A stretch of DNA of 64,000 nucleotides from Thalassobacterium maritimum (GTDB taxonomy: Bacteria > Verrucomicrobiota > Verrucomicrobiia > Opitutales > Coraliomargaritaceae). A program made the position numbers and the translations under genes. Under the pieces are notes generated by a model that saw nothing but the letters and a program-made list of their open reading frames with translations, was not told the origin of the DNA and searched no databases. Numbering within the stretch: the stretch's first letter is position 1; each line of letters starts with the position of its first letter. Below, piece by piece: positions 55,281 to 63,951 of this stretch. The stretch covers positions 43,952-107,951 of the forward strand of contig NZ_JARXHW010000010.1 of assembly GCF_031127805.1 (NCBI RefSeq), read 5' to 3'.

Positions 55281-56624
55281 TCAATTTTTCCGTCCATAGC
55301 GACGGTGCGTGCGCTTAATTTCCTTCAAGGTCGACTCATTCACCTCACTGGTGTGAAACTTCGAAACAGCGACTCGTTGCGACTGATAAATCCCCGTGTG
55401 CCCACTAAAGTAGTAAGCCACGAAGCAAGCAACCGCGTAATAGATCGCATTCTCCGCACCAAATAGCTCGATCCCCATCATGGTGCAAGCCAGCGGTGTG
55501 TTCGTTGCGCCGGCAAAGACTGCGATAAAGCCCAGCCCGGCTAATAAATCCACGGGAGCCCCCAATAATAGCGCCAGCGAGTTCCCCAAGGTGGCACCGA
55601 TAAAAAACAATGGCGTCACTTCCCCGCCCTTAAAACCTAAGCTCAAGGTAATCGCCGTCAGCAGTAGCTTCCAAAACCAACTAAAGGGCTCCGCCCCGCC
55701 CGCCGTAAATGCGGATACGATGCTCACCCCCTCCGGATCTGGCGAACGCACCCCCAACCCTAAATAATCGTAGCTGCCAATCAGCACACTGATGCCCAAC
55801 ACCAAGAGGCCGCCAATCACCGGTATCAGCCACTTGCGGGCCACCAGCGCCTGCGAAGTGGACTTGAGCCAGTGCGATAACTCCGCAAAGGCATAACTCG
55901 CCAGCCCAAAGCAGGCGCCCGCCAGCACAACCTTTAGCAGCAAAACCAGATCCAAAGAAAAATACCCGATCGCCGCCTGGGCCGAATACGCGATATGATA
56001 CTGCGTGTGGTGGATGGGAAAGGCATGACAGGTCACATCCGCCAACAAACTCGCAAACAAACAAGGCAACAGGGCATCGTATTTAATCCGCCCGATTGCC
56101 AATACTTCCAGCGCAAAGATCGCCCCCGTCACCGGCGTGCCAAAGACCGCACCAAAGCCGGCCGCCATTCCCGACATCAATAAAATGCGCCGATCCTCCC
56201 GCGAGAGCCCGAAGCGCTGGCCTAAATACTCCGCAATACTGCCCCCCATTTGCACCGCAGTGCCCTCGCGCCCAGCCGAGCCACCGAAGAGATGCGTGAC
56301 CACCGTTGTGAGCAAAACCAAGGGCGCCATGCGAAAAGGAATCCCCCCGCCAGGCGCATGAATCTCATCCATGATCAGATTATTGCCCGCCTCTGAGTTT
56401 TTGCCCCAGTAGCGATAGAGCGCATAAATACCGACTCCCGCCAGCGGCAACAGCCAAATCAACCACATGTGCGCCTGCCGTGCCTGCGTCGCCTGCTCCA
56501 AGAGCCATAAAAACAACGCCACCATCGCTCCCACCGACACCGCCACCGGCACCACCAAAAGCGACCACCAGGCCACGTGCCGCGCGATCCGAAACGGCTC
56601 AAAACTATGTCCTGCATTCGCCAT
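55281..56624 (-). CDS. CLC-family antiporter, fluoride (CLC-F) type
   Basis: 447 residues, about ten membrane helices. In place of the chloride motif GSGIP it has GNNLIMDEIHAP (80-91, with Met85). The gating-Glu segment is GGSAGREGTAVQMG (E120), and helix N reads GFKGGEVTPLFF with V336/T337. These three differences are the ones known for fluoride/proton antiporters of the CLC-F clade. No fluoride riboswitch consensus is seen upstream, so regulation may differ. psd follows in the same direction. A chloride channel of the EriC type is the alternative. Confidence 0.82.
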   Translation of the reverse strand: MANAGHSFEPFRIARHVAWWSLLVVPVAVSVGAMVALFLWLLEQATQARQAHMWLIWLLPLAGVGIYALYRYWGKNSEAGNNLIMDEIHAPGGGIPFRMAPLVLLTTVVTHLFGGSAGREGTAVQMGGSIAEYLGQRFGLSREDRRILLMSGMAAGFGAVFGTPVTGAIFALEVLAIGRIKYDALLPCLFASLLADVTCHAFPIHHTQYHIAYSAQAAIGYFSLDLVLLLKVVLAGACFGLASYAFAELSHWLKSTSQALVARKWLIPVIGGLLVLGISVLIGSYDYLGLGVRSPDPEGVSIVSAFTAGGAEPFSWFWKLLLTAITLSLGFKGGEVTPLFFIGATLGNSLALLLGAPVDLLAGLGFIAVFAGATNTPLACTMMGIELFGAENAIYYAVACFVAYYFSGHTGIYQSQRVAVSKFHTSEVNESTLKEIKRTHRRYGRKN

Positions 56625-56651
56625 TGTTAAAATAAAGCGCAGACTCGGCTT

Positions 56652-56682
56652 TTGCGTACTGTTTCGGCATTTTGCATATATA
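56652..56682 (+). promoter_or_regulatory. Possible mgtE promoter
   Basis: TTGCGT (56652-56657) and an AT-rich CATATATAT (56675-56683) with 17-19 base spacing, in the divergent gap between the CLC gene and mgtE. The TATATA could serve both strands. A 50-base leader follows before the ATG; it holds GGCGGG...CCCCC but no recognised riboswitch. Confidence 0.35.
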
Positions 56683-56737
56683 TTGCTTGGCGGGAATCAC
56701 GCCCCCTGTAAAGCCTACCATTTCACACCTTTTTCTT

Positions 56738-58108
56738 ATGACCGACACCATAACCGAATTTGACAGCATTCTCGAGGCACTCCACCACGCAATCGAGAAG
56801 AGCGACGCCGCCGCCGCAATCCGGACGCTACAACAAGCCGACCACGATCAAACTGCCAAACTAATCGACCGCTTGTCCGTCGAAGATCGCCAGGCCCTCT
56901 TCGGACTACTCACACCGGAACAAGGTGCCGAAGTCCTCGAACGCGTCTACTACTTCCAAGGTGCCGACATCATCGAAGAACTCTCGGCCCAAGTCGCCGC
57001 CCCCTTCGTGGCCGAACTCGACAGCGACGACCGCGCCGACCTGATGAACGAACTCGACCAGGCCGACTCCGAGGCGATCCTGGAAGAACTCGACGAAGAT
57101 CTCGCCCACGAAACACGCCGCTTCATGGCCTACCCCGATGGCACCGCCGGCGCCATTATGTACAGCGAGTTCGTCTCCTTTCAGGCCGATATGACGGTTG
57201 AAGAAATCCTGAACGACATCCAAACCAACCGTAAAAAATACATCGAGTTCGGCGTCCAATACGCCTACGTGCTCGGCCGCGAGCATCAACTCCTCGGCGT
57301 CCTGCCCGTGCGCAACCTACTCTTCGCCAGCCGCAGCCAACAGGCCAGCGAGATCATGATTCCCAAGCCCACCACCGTGCATGCCTACGACACGATCGAG
57401 CAACTGGAAGACATTTTCGAAGAGCACAACTACCTCGGCCTACCCGTCATCAACAAAGACGGCTGCCTCATCGGCATCATCGACCGCGAATCCACCACCG
57501 AAGCGCTACAAGAAGCCGCCACCGAAGATCTGCTCAAATTCCAGGGCTTGATGGGTAAAGAAGAGCTCCGCTCCATGCCACTCAAAGTGCGCAGCGGACG
57601 CCGCCTCTCCTGGCTCAGTATCAATGTCGTGCTCAACCTCATCTCCGCCAGTGTGATCGCCATGCACCAGGATACCCTCGAAGCCGTCATCGCGCTCGCG
57701 GTCTTCCTCCCCATCATTTCCGACATGTCCGGCTGCTCCGGTAATCAGGCCGTCGCCGTCTCCATGCGCGAACTCTCCCTCGAACTCATCAGCCCCAAAG
57801 AGTTTCGCCGTGTCTTTTTCAAAGAATCCAGCGTCGGCCTCATCAACGGCGCCTGCCTAGGCCTGCTGATAGGCGGCCTCGCATGGCTCTGGAAAGGCAA
57901 CGCCGTGTTGGGCCTGGTGGTCGGCACCGCCCTCGCGCTCAACACCACCGTCGCGGTCTGCGTAGGCGGCTTAGTCCCCCTCGCACTCAAAGCCTGCCGC
58001 CAAGACCCCGCACTCGCCTCCGGCCCCATCCTCACCACCGTCACCGATATGTGCGGCTTCATGCTCATACTAGGCCTCGCCTCGCTATGCCTCCCGTATT
58101 TGGTATAA
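56738..58108 (+). CDS. mgtE: Magnesium transporter MgtE
   Basis: 456 residues: N-domain of acidic helical repeats (about 10-135, e.g. LLTPEQGAEVLERVY), two CBS domains (about 137-265; MAYPDGTAGAIM and LPVINKDGCLIGIID), plug helix, and five membrane helices with the signature ISDMSGCSGNQAVAVSMREL (pore motif) and TTVTDMCGFMLIL. It conducts Mg2+ into the cell and is gated by cytosolic Mg2+. The start is placed at ATG 56738 (MTDTITEF); the upstream extension is leader. Confidence 0.95.
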   Translation: MTDTITEFDSILEALHHAIEKSDAAAAIRTLQQADHDQTAKLIDRLSVEDRQALFGLLTPEQGAEVLERVYYFQGADIIEELSAQVAAPFVAELDSDDRADLMNELDQADSEAILEELDEDLAHETRRFMAYPDGTAGAIMYSEFVSFQADMTVEEILNDIQTNRKKYIEFGVQYAYVLGREHQLLGVLPVRNLLFASRSQQASEIMIPKPTTVHAYDTIEQLEDIFEEHNYLGLPVINKDGCLIGIIDRESTTEALQEAATEDLLKFQGLMGKEELRSMPLKVRSGRRLSWLSINVVLNLISASVIAMHQDTLEAVIALAVFLPIISDMSGCSGNQAVAVSMRELSLELISPKEFRRVFFKESSVGLINGACLGLLIGGLAWLWKGNAVLGLVVGTALALNTTVAVCVGGLVPLALKACRQDPALASGPILTTVTDMCGFMLILGLASLCLPYLV

Positions 58109-58147
58109 TGGCGGAGGAATGATGATTGATGCTGGATATGTCTCAAA

Positions 58148-58334
58148 TCATCATTCACCCACCATCATTCATCCGCCATCATTCATCCACCATCATCCAC
58201 CCGCCATCATCCACCCGCCATCATCCACCCGCCATCATCCACCCGCCATCATCCACCCGCCATCATCCACCCGCCATCATCCACCCGCCATCATTCATCC
58301 GCCATCATCCATCCGCCATCATCCACCCGCCATC
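58148..58334. repeat. 14-bp minisatellite, 13 copies (CCATCATCCACCCG)
   Basis: Thirteen consecutive 14-base units start at 58148 and every 14 bases to 58316, with a 5-base partial copy after. The central units are identical; outer ones carry C/T changes (CCATCATTCATCCG). The array sits 40 bases after the mgtE stop and 85 bases before the next gene. Because 14 is not a multiple of three, copy changes would shift any reading frame. Two ATGs at 58119/58122 after GGCGGAGGA read through it as an Ile/His/Pro/Ser peptide, not a recognised protein. Confidence 0.95.
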
Positions 58335-58418
58335 TAAAAATTATCCCGTTTAGTCCTTGATCTTTCCTCAGGGGGCCCATTTATTCCTCCGCTTTCACTT
58401 TTAACAAAGAGTCCTACT

Positions 58419-58577
58419 ATGTCACAACACAACAGTTTCAAAGCCGCCGGTGGTGGTGGTAAAAAGAATCGCACCGTCCTCAAGCGCTTCGAGCGCGTAG
58501 ACTTGCTCCGCAAGCGCGGACAGTGGGAAGACGGCAACCGCGTCATTGGTCTAAAAAAGACCAAGCCCGAGGAATAA
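58419..58577 (+). CDS. Small basic protein, PVC type (TIGR04137-like)
   Basis: 52 residues: MSQHNSFKAAGGGGKKNRTV followed by LKRFERVDLLRKRGQWEDGN and RVIGLKKTKPEE. The arrangement (basic head, then RTVLKRxERVDxLRxxGxW, then GLxKxK) is that of a short protein conserved in Verrucomicrobia, Chlamydiae and Planctomycetes, with no known function; a ribosome or nucleic-acid role is often supposed. It stands alone and has a good terminator. Confidence 0.78.
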   Translation: MSQHNSFKAAGGGGKKNRTVLKRFERVDLLRKRGQWEDGNRVIGLKKTKPEE

Positions 58578-58598
58578 GCCTCCAGACAGACTATTTAC

Positions 58599-58635
58599 AA
58601 AGCCCTTTTCAATTATTGAGAAGGGCTTTTTTATA
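58599..58635 (+). terminator. Rho-independent terminator after the small basic protein gene
   Basis: AAAGCCCTT (58599-58607) pairs with AAGGGCTTT (58621-58629) around a 13-base loop and is followed by more T. Confidence 0.9.
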
Positions 58636-58772
58636 TTCTGCGCATTCTATTGAAAATCAGTAGTGACATCCTTGCAGCCTTTCTCAGTATTCAGCCATAC
58701 GTATAAGTCATTCTCCTGGTAGAAACCCTATTTCTGCCGCTAAACACCCGTATCAAGATCGACTAAACATCA

Positions 58773-59732
58773 ATGTTACCCTACCTGCACATCCTGATAC
58801 GCGTAGAAGACGACGGCTCACTTCACGCCTTAGGTGCATTTACTAGCAAAGAGAAACAACTCGCCTACCAAAAAGAAAGTGGCCTCAAAGATAGCCAAGT
58901 GCGGCTCGACTTTTTCAATGGTCCCTTCGACGAAGATATCACCGTCATCTACGCAGGACACCGCCGTTGGAATATGGACCTGTTCCAGCTCGGCGGTTAC
59001 TTTAAGAGCGAAGGCGAGGCTTGGACTTGGGTCACTCAAGAGGGGTACGTCAGCGTACTCCCCATCGACATCACCTACGAAGAAGAAAAAGCCCTCCAAA
59101 AAGACGCCCTAGATCGCTACGCCAAGCTACAACGCCGCTGGCGCCTCGCCACCTACGAAGAACTCGTCAACCGGGAAGGAGCCGATAAGGCGCGCGCCAA
59201 TATCAAGCTCCGCTTCTACGAAGACGCACTCGAATCTTTCAAGCCCAAAACACGCCGCGACCTACGTGCGCTCTACGCCTTTGTCGTCTTAATACTCTGC
59301 CTACCACTCGCAGTGTTTTACTTCCTGACTCGAGGCCCCGAATACGGCGAAAATGTAGACTCCGTCAGCTGGCTTCCCAGCTACACCAGCGACATTTCAT
59401 ACTACCGCTCTAACCAAGTACAGGTCTTTGAATTCAAAGTGAGCAGCCAAGACTTTAAGCGATGGGCCGAAAGCCGAGGCATGAGTGTGCGCCGCCTCAT
59501 CACCAAAGAGATCATCAGTCGCTACAAAGCCTATATCCCACCTCCTAACAGCCAATCCACCGCCACCGTACCCCCAGGTGGCGTACTTAGCGTCGGGGAA
59601 TTTGAGTCATGGCAAGACGATATCAGCGCCAAAGTGGAGCAAGGGCTCATTGCAGAAAGTCCCCTCAAGGACATCGCGATCTACGATAATCGCACCCAAA
59701 AAGCTTATTACGAATTCCTCATCAATTTCTAA
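58773..59732 (+). CDS. Unknown single-pass membrane protein
   Basis: 319 residues I do not recognise. The N-terminal part (1-160) is soluble, rich in Tyr/Trp/Glu, with a possible beta-sheet (LHILIRVEDDGSLHALG) and a charged helix (EEEKALQKDALDRYAKLQRR). One membrane helix follows (about 167-186, YAFVVLILCLPLAVFYFL). The C-terminal part (190-319) contains FKRWAESRGMSVRRLITKE, which looks like an amphipathic helix, and a Pro-rich loop. It would be a bitopic protein with both domains sizeable. It stands alone before a pilin-like gene, without a recognisable partner. Confidence 0.75.
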   Translation: MLPYLHILIRVEDDGSLHALGAFTSKEKQLAYQKESGLKDSQVRLDFFNGPFDEDITVIYAGHRRWNMDLFQLGGYFKSEGEAWTWVTQEGYVSVLPIDITYEEEKALQKDALDRYAKLQRRWRLATYEELVNREGADKARANIKLRFYEDALESFKPKTRRDLRALYAFVVLILCLPLAVFYFLTRGPEYGENVDSVSWLPSYTSDISYYRSNQVQVFEFKVSSQDFKRWAESRGMSVRRLITKEIISRYKAYIPPPNSQSTATVPPGGVLSVGEFESWQDDISAKVEQGLIAESPLKDIAIYDNRTQKAYYEFLINF

Positions 59733-59869
59733 AAAAATTGCTAAATTGCCGCCGATCCAATCGATTCAACTGTCGAATAGCCCCTCTAGCCCCTGATCTT
59801 GCATCAATACTTTGACAGGTGTAATCTAAGTAACAGTATGGATCAACCGATAAGGCATTCCAGTTAATC

Positions 59870-60322
59870 ATGCAGGCTAAACACCCTAGAGCGTTTTCAT
59901 TAATAGAACTAATGGTCGTCGTCACGACCATTGGCATCTTGGCGCTGCTAGCAACACCAGGCATACGCTTAGCAGCAGACCGCACTCAAGCCACTGCCAC
60001 CGCCAACGACATCCGCGTATTCACTGAGGCCATTGAATTTTACAGCACCTCAGAGGGCAACTATCCAGAGGCCATGACCTATACTCGCATGCCCAACGAG
60101 ATTTCAAGTTACCTAGCGACGCCATGGAAGAACGGCAGCTACAGCTGGTTCTACGTCAATACCGATGACTTAACCTACGTTTACGTATATAACTTAAACT
60201 TCACCGCCGAACAGGCCGTCCGCTTAGACAGTATCATCGACGATGGCAACGTCGCCACAGGCGTCGTGCGCATGGCGGTAAACGGCAGCGGCCTCATTTA
60301 TTTGTTTAAGTATGACCCATAA
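59870..60322 (+). CDS. Type IV pilin-like (type II secretion pseudopilin) protein
   Basis: 150 residues. The prepilin site reads RAFSLIELMVVVTTIGILA: a short basic leader, cleavage before F9 (Ala rather than Gly at -1) and E13 as the +5 Glu. The hydrophobic helix runs to about residue 28. The globular part (EAIEFYSTSEGNYPEA and SYLATPWKNGSYSWFYV) is that of the GspG/PulG or DUF-type verrucomicrobial pseudopilins, which are numerous in such genomes. No pilus or secretion genes are adjacent, so it is an orphan. Confidence 0.85.
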   Translation: MQAKHPRAFSLIELMVVVTTIGILALLATPGIRLAADRTQATATANDIRVFTEAIEFYSTSEGNYPEAMTYTRMPNEISSYLATPWKNGSYSWFYVNTDDLTYVYVYNLNFTAEQAVRLDSIIDDGNVATGVVRMAVNGSGLIYLFKYDP

Positions 60323-60539
60323 GAAAAGGCTCATCAGCACTCGCCTCGCAAAGCGACGCGCCCCCAAACAAGCGAAACGAGAATCGCGCTTGCAATTTGC
60401 CAATAAATAGCGAGCTTAAGGAAGTTCTTTGAGAGAAGCACCGCACACGCGGACACAATTCTTTCCGTATAACCTTTCAGCGACACGCGAGCACAGATCG
60501 GGCATTCCCCATCCGTTTTTCGCCATTCGCCATTTTTCA

Positions 60540-60887
<348 letters not shown>

Positions 60888-61031
60888 CTTGTCCAAGCTA
60901 CGCTTGGGAACAAAAATGAGTGCCCGGCGTAGCTCGACACGTCCGCCGTAGCTTTAGCGAAGGAGGAAGAGCGAAGACGGGCGACAGCTCAAGACAACAA
61001 AGAGCCGCTGAAGCTCCCCACAACACTCCTC

Positions 61032-61078
61032 CAGTTCAAAGAACTGAAGCCATCACGAATCATCAATTCCCAGAATTG
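61032..61078. repeat. Two 6-3-6 hairpins of a covarying repeat family
   Basis: CAGTTC-AAA-GAACTG (61032-61046) and CAATTC-CCA-GAATTG (61064-61078) are perfect inverted repeats 17 bases apart. With CGGTTC-GAA-GAACCG (42403) they share CxxTTC-NNN-GAAxxG while bases 2 and 3 change together on both arms (GG/CC, AG/CT, AA/TT). Each is followed by a purine-rich GAGG, GAAG or GAG. Confidence 0.7.
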
Positions 61079-61096
61079 GAGCCAACGACCGAGCTG

Positions 61097-61297
61097 CTAC
61101 AAAGCACGCATCTCTAGCTCCGCTCTTAACTTCAACGTACGACTAAACGTATCTGCCTTGATTTGGTCCTGCTGCAACTGGATCAACAGTGCCTGCAGCT
61201 CACGATCCGTCTCTGAAGCTTTTTCAAGCTCACGCTGAAAAGCATGCAAACTAACTCGCTGGTCAAATAATTCGAAGCTCGAATCGATACTCGGTGG
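61097..61297 (-). pseudogene. C-terminal coding remnant, coiled-coil-like
   Basis: The minus strand is open for 66 codons up to a TAG (61099-61097), with a TAG just upstream (61300-61298). The product has a plausible protein pattern: FELFDQRVSLHAFQRELEKA, then SETDRELQALLIQLQQDQIK, then ADTFSRTLKLRAELEMRAL. It is rich in Leu, Gln, Glu and Lys as in a helical tail. There is no ATG near the beginning, so it is probably the end of a gene whose body was lost. The parent family is not recognised. Confidence 0.4.
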
Positions 61298-61312
61298 CTA
61301 TAGATTGAAACA

Positions 61313-62767
61313 ATGCCACAATCCAAACTTTCAAAAAGTAAGCCAAACATAATCCTGGTGACCACAGATCAGCAACGCTGGGATGCGCTAAATTACAATC
61401 GTCCGGGAACAGCGCTGCGCACGCCGTTTCTCGACGCGATGGCAGCCGGAGGCCTCAATTGCACCAGAGCCTATACGACTTGCCCAGTCTGCATTCCTGC
61501 GCGGCGCTCACTTTTATCGGGTCTGCATCCGCAAACACATAAGCTTTACGGCTATCAGGATGGCTTGGATTGGGAGGCTCCAATATCATGTCCGGAAACA
61601 CTCGGTCGCAATGGCTACCAGACTCAATTGATTGGCAAACTGCATCTACACCCTCAGCGTAAGAGCTATGGTTACGATCATCAAATTCGCGTCGAAAGCC
61701 CGAATGATCGCGGAGATACTATTTTACAGAATGTCAACGACTGGGCCAAGGACCTGAAACGCAGGGGGATCGAACATCCCAATCATTCAGGCATAGATTC
61801 GAACGGACGCGCGGCGAGGCCTTGGGACCTCGAGGAGCAGTATCACCTAACCAGTTGGTTAACGGACCGTGCCGTGGAGTATGTGACCGAGTATCGCGAC
61901 CCAACGCGTCCGTTTTTTCTACACCTGAGCCATTGGGCACCGCATCCACCACTAATTCCACCGCAGGCCTATTGGGATCAATATGCGAATCATGGTATGA
62001 CGCCTGCCTATGGTGATTGGGCGCCCGACTTACCATGGCGTCCAGGCACCGCCGATACAAATGCGATCGGTCCTTTCCGTGAAGATGAAATCGAAGACAT
62101 GATTCGTGGCTACTACGGATTGGTCACTCACATCGACCATCGCATGAATCATTTTATGTCGCGGGCCTTTGGTTATGGCTCGCCGCGAGCGCATGAGCCA
62201 ACCGTGATCATTTACACTTCCGACCATGGTGAGATGCTCGGCGATCACCACCTCTACCGCAAGTCCTTACCCTATGAAGCTTCAGCTCACGTGCCTTTCT
62301 TCATCTGCTGGCGCAATATGGACCTAAAGCCTGGGGCATTTGACGGGCTGGTGAGCTTGGAGGATGTGACAGCAACGATTTTCGACCTATGCGGTGTGGC
62401 GCAGCCTGAGCAGTATAATAGCGAATTAGAAGGACGCTCTTTAGTCCCGGCTCTGCGTGGTGAAAAATGCCATACGCGTGATCGTCTTTTTGGGGAATGC
62501 ACCGGAGTGGGCACACACAACTACATGATCGAGGGCCCCTTGAAATATATTTGGTTCGAGCGAACGCAGGAAGAGCAGCTTTTTAATGTTCTAGACGATC
62601 CAGATGAAACACATGATTTGTCAGGCTCACACAAGGATCTATTACCGAATTTCCGTAAGCATATGGCCGACTACCTGAAAGATCGAAGCGATCGTCATTA
62701 CGACCCAAGTCAATGTGTGCCCTGTAACAATCAGCCTCCGAAGGTTTTCTGGGAAAAGCACTTGTAG
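61313..62767 (+). CDS. S1-type sulfatase (formylglycine-dependent)
   Basis: 484 residues. The formylglycine Cys is C60 in TTCPVCIPARRSLLSG (CxPxR core), modified by a separate activating enzyme. Metal and substrate residues are seen in VTTDQQRWD (19-20) and FYTSDHGEMLG-like IYTSDHGEMLGDHHLYRKS. No signal peptide is evident, so it may act in the cytoplasm or be a homologue on small substrates. Sulfatases are abundant in marine Verrucomicrobia, where they desulfate algal polysaccharides; no glycoside hydrolase is nearby. Substrate unknown. Confidence 0.93.
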   Translation: MPQSKLSKSKPNIILVTTDQQRWDALNYNRPGTALRTPFLDAMAAGGLNCTRAYTTCPVCIPARRSLLSGLHPQTHKLYGYQDGLDWEAPISCPETLGRNGYQTQLIGKLHLHPQRKSYGYDHQIRVESPNDRGDTILQNVNDWAKDLKRRGIEHPNHSGIDSNGRAARPWDLEEQYHLTSWLTDRAVEYVTEYRDPTRPFFLHLSHWAPHPPLIPPQAYWDQYANHGMTPAYGDWAPDLPWRPGTADTNAIGPFREDEIEDMIRGYYGLVTHIDHRMNHFMSRAFGYGSPRAHEPTVIIYTSDHGEMLGDHHLYRKSLPYEASAHVPFFICWRNMDLKPGAFDGLVSLEDVTATIFDLCGVAQPEQYNSELEGRSLVPALRGEKCHTRDRLFGECTGVGTHNYMIEGPLKYIWFERTQEEQLFNVLDDPDETHDLSGSHKDLLPNFRKHMADYLKDRSDRHYDPSQCVPCNNQPPKVFWEKHL

Positions 62768-62887
62768 GTAGTGAAAAACTGTGCCCCGAGACTATTAGAG
62801 AGCAGCCTCCGGGCAGCTAACACAATCTAGCACTCATGGCTTGAAAATGAAAATAGGCTGCATACTACTCCGCTGCGGATACACACC

Positions 62888-63799
62888 ATGAGCGAGCCGA
62901 CCACACAAACAACTAACGAAAACTGGATTCTACGCAAGATCGTCGATTCGAAACCATTCGCTTCGTTCATCATCGCCGTGATTGTTTTCGCAGGCGTGCT
63001 CGTTGGGGTGGAGACCTTCCCGTCGGTAGTGGAACGCCACTACAGTCTACTACATTTTCTAGATAATCTGGTGCTGGGGATCTTCACACTCGAAGTCATC
63101 CTGAAGATGGGCGCTGAGAAAAGACAGCCTTGGCGCTACTTTAAAGATGGCTGGAACATCTTTGATTTCAGCATCGTAGCCGTCTGTTTCCTGCCACTGG
63201 GAGGCAGTTATGTGGCCGTTTTACGCCTGTTCCGCCTACTGCGGGTCTTTCGCCTCATCTCGGTCATTCCAAAGTTACAACTACTTGTCACCGCCCTACT
63301 GCGCAGCTTGCCCTCGATGTTTTATGTCTGCCTCTTGCTGTTTTTACTTTTCTACGTGTATGCAGTGATTGGTGTAATGCTCTTTAGTGGCAACGATCCG
63401 ATTCACTTCGGGAATCTATGGAGCTCCTTCCTATCGCTATTCCGAATTGTAACACTGGAAGATTGGACAGACGTAATGTACCTACAAATGTATGGCTCGG
63501 ACGTCTACCAGGGCTATAATCAAGATTTGAGTGGTATTGACTTCAGCCCGAAAGCGATGCCGGTGATCGGCATGCTCTACTTCGTATCCTTCGTGACCAT
63601 CGGCACAATGATCATGCTCAACCTTGTGATTGGCGTTATTATCAACGGAATGGATGAGGCTCAGAAAGAAATCGCAGACCGCAACTTACACGACATGCTC
63701 ACCCACGAGAATTCTTACGATCAAACACGCGAACAAAAAATCAGCAGACTGAAAAAACAACTGAATAAAATTTCGAAGGAGCTCTCGGATTTAATTTAA
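62888..63799 (+). CDS. Voltage-gated cation channel (BacNav-like) with filter TLEDWTD
   Basis: 303 residues with six membrane helices. S4 carries four arginines at every third position (R113, R116, R119, R122 in VLRLFRLLRVFRLISVIPK). The pore reads SLFRIVTLEDWTDVMY, so the filter is T189-L190-E191-D192-W193-T194-D195. NaChBac has TLESWAS and NavAb TLESWSM. S6 is GTMIMLNLVIGVIINGMDEA, followed by a coiled coil that would hold four subunits together. The extra acids at 192 and 195 match positions that make engineered NavAb calcium-selective. It is a single-domain tetrameric channel. Confidence 0.88.
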   Translation: MSEPTTQTTNENWILRKIVDSKPFASFIIAVIVFAGVLVGVETFPSVVERHYSLLHFLDNLVLGIFTLEVILKMGAEKRQPWRYFKDGWNIFDFSIVAVCFLPLGGSYVAVLRLFRLLRVFRLISVIPKLQLLVTALLRSLPSMFYVCLLLFLLFYVYAVIGVMLFSGNDPIHFGNLWSSFLSLFRIVTLEDWTDVMYLQMYGSDVYQGYNQDLSGIDFSPKAMPVIGMLYFVSFVTIGTMIMLNLVIGVIINGMDEAQKEIADRNLHDMLTHENSYDQTREQKISRLKKQLNKISKELSDLI

Positions 63800-63828
63800 A
63801 TAAACTCGCACGTGGATACTTTCCATTC

Positions 63829-63856
63829 ATCAATGTAGCTCCGTAGCTACGTTGAT
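63829..63856. repeat. 12-bp hairpin with GTAGCT-CCGT-AGCTAC core
   Basis: ATCAATGTAGCT (63829-63840) and AGCTACGTTGAT (63845-63856) pair with one G-T mismatch around CCGT. It lies 30 bases after the channel stop without a T tract. The CGTAGCT/GTAGCT core recurs near 60920-60945 and 42440, suggesting a dispersed repeat. Confidence 0.6.
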
Positions 63857-63951
63857 CTATGGTCTGACCTAGAATAGAGGCACTCATGCGGCCAAACGAA
63901 CAATGTCTAGGTAGTGTTTTAAATTAAAGATTCACGTACAACGCAATCTTC

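Noticed and set aside
54443..55318. 291-codon open frame on the plus strand
   Set aside because: Antisense to psd with no protein-like features.
56625..56737. Fluoride or magnesium riboswitch in the CLC/mgtE gap
   Set aside because: Neither strand shows the crcB-type core, and the mgtE leader is too short for an M-box.
58148..58334. Repeat array as a CRISPR
   Set aside because: Units are 14 bases and contiguous, with no spacers.
58119..58337. 72-codon frame through the minisatellite as a real gene
   Set aside because: The product is only the translated repeat (HHPPAIIHPPSSTR units); a ribosome site is nearby but there is no other support.
60920..61117. 65-codon frame after tmRNA
   Set aside because: It runs through repeat fragments and both hairpins; the residues are not protein-like.
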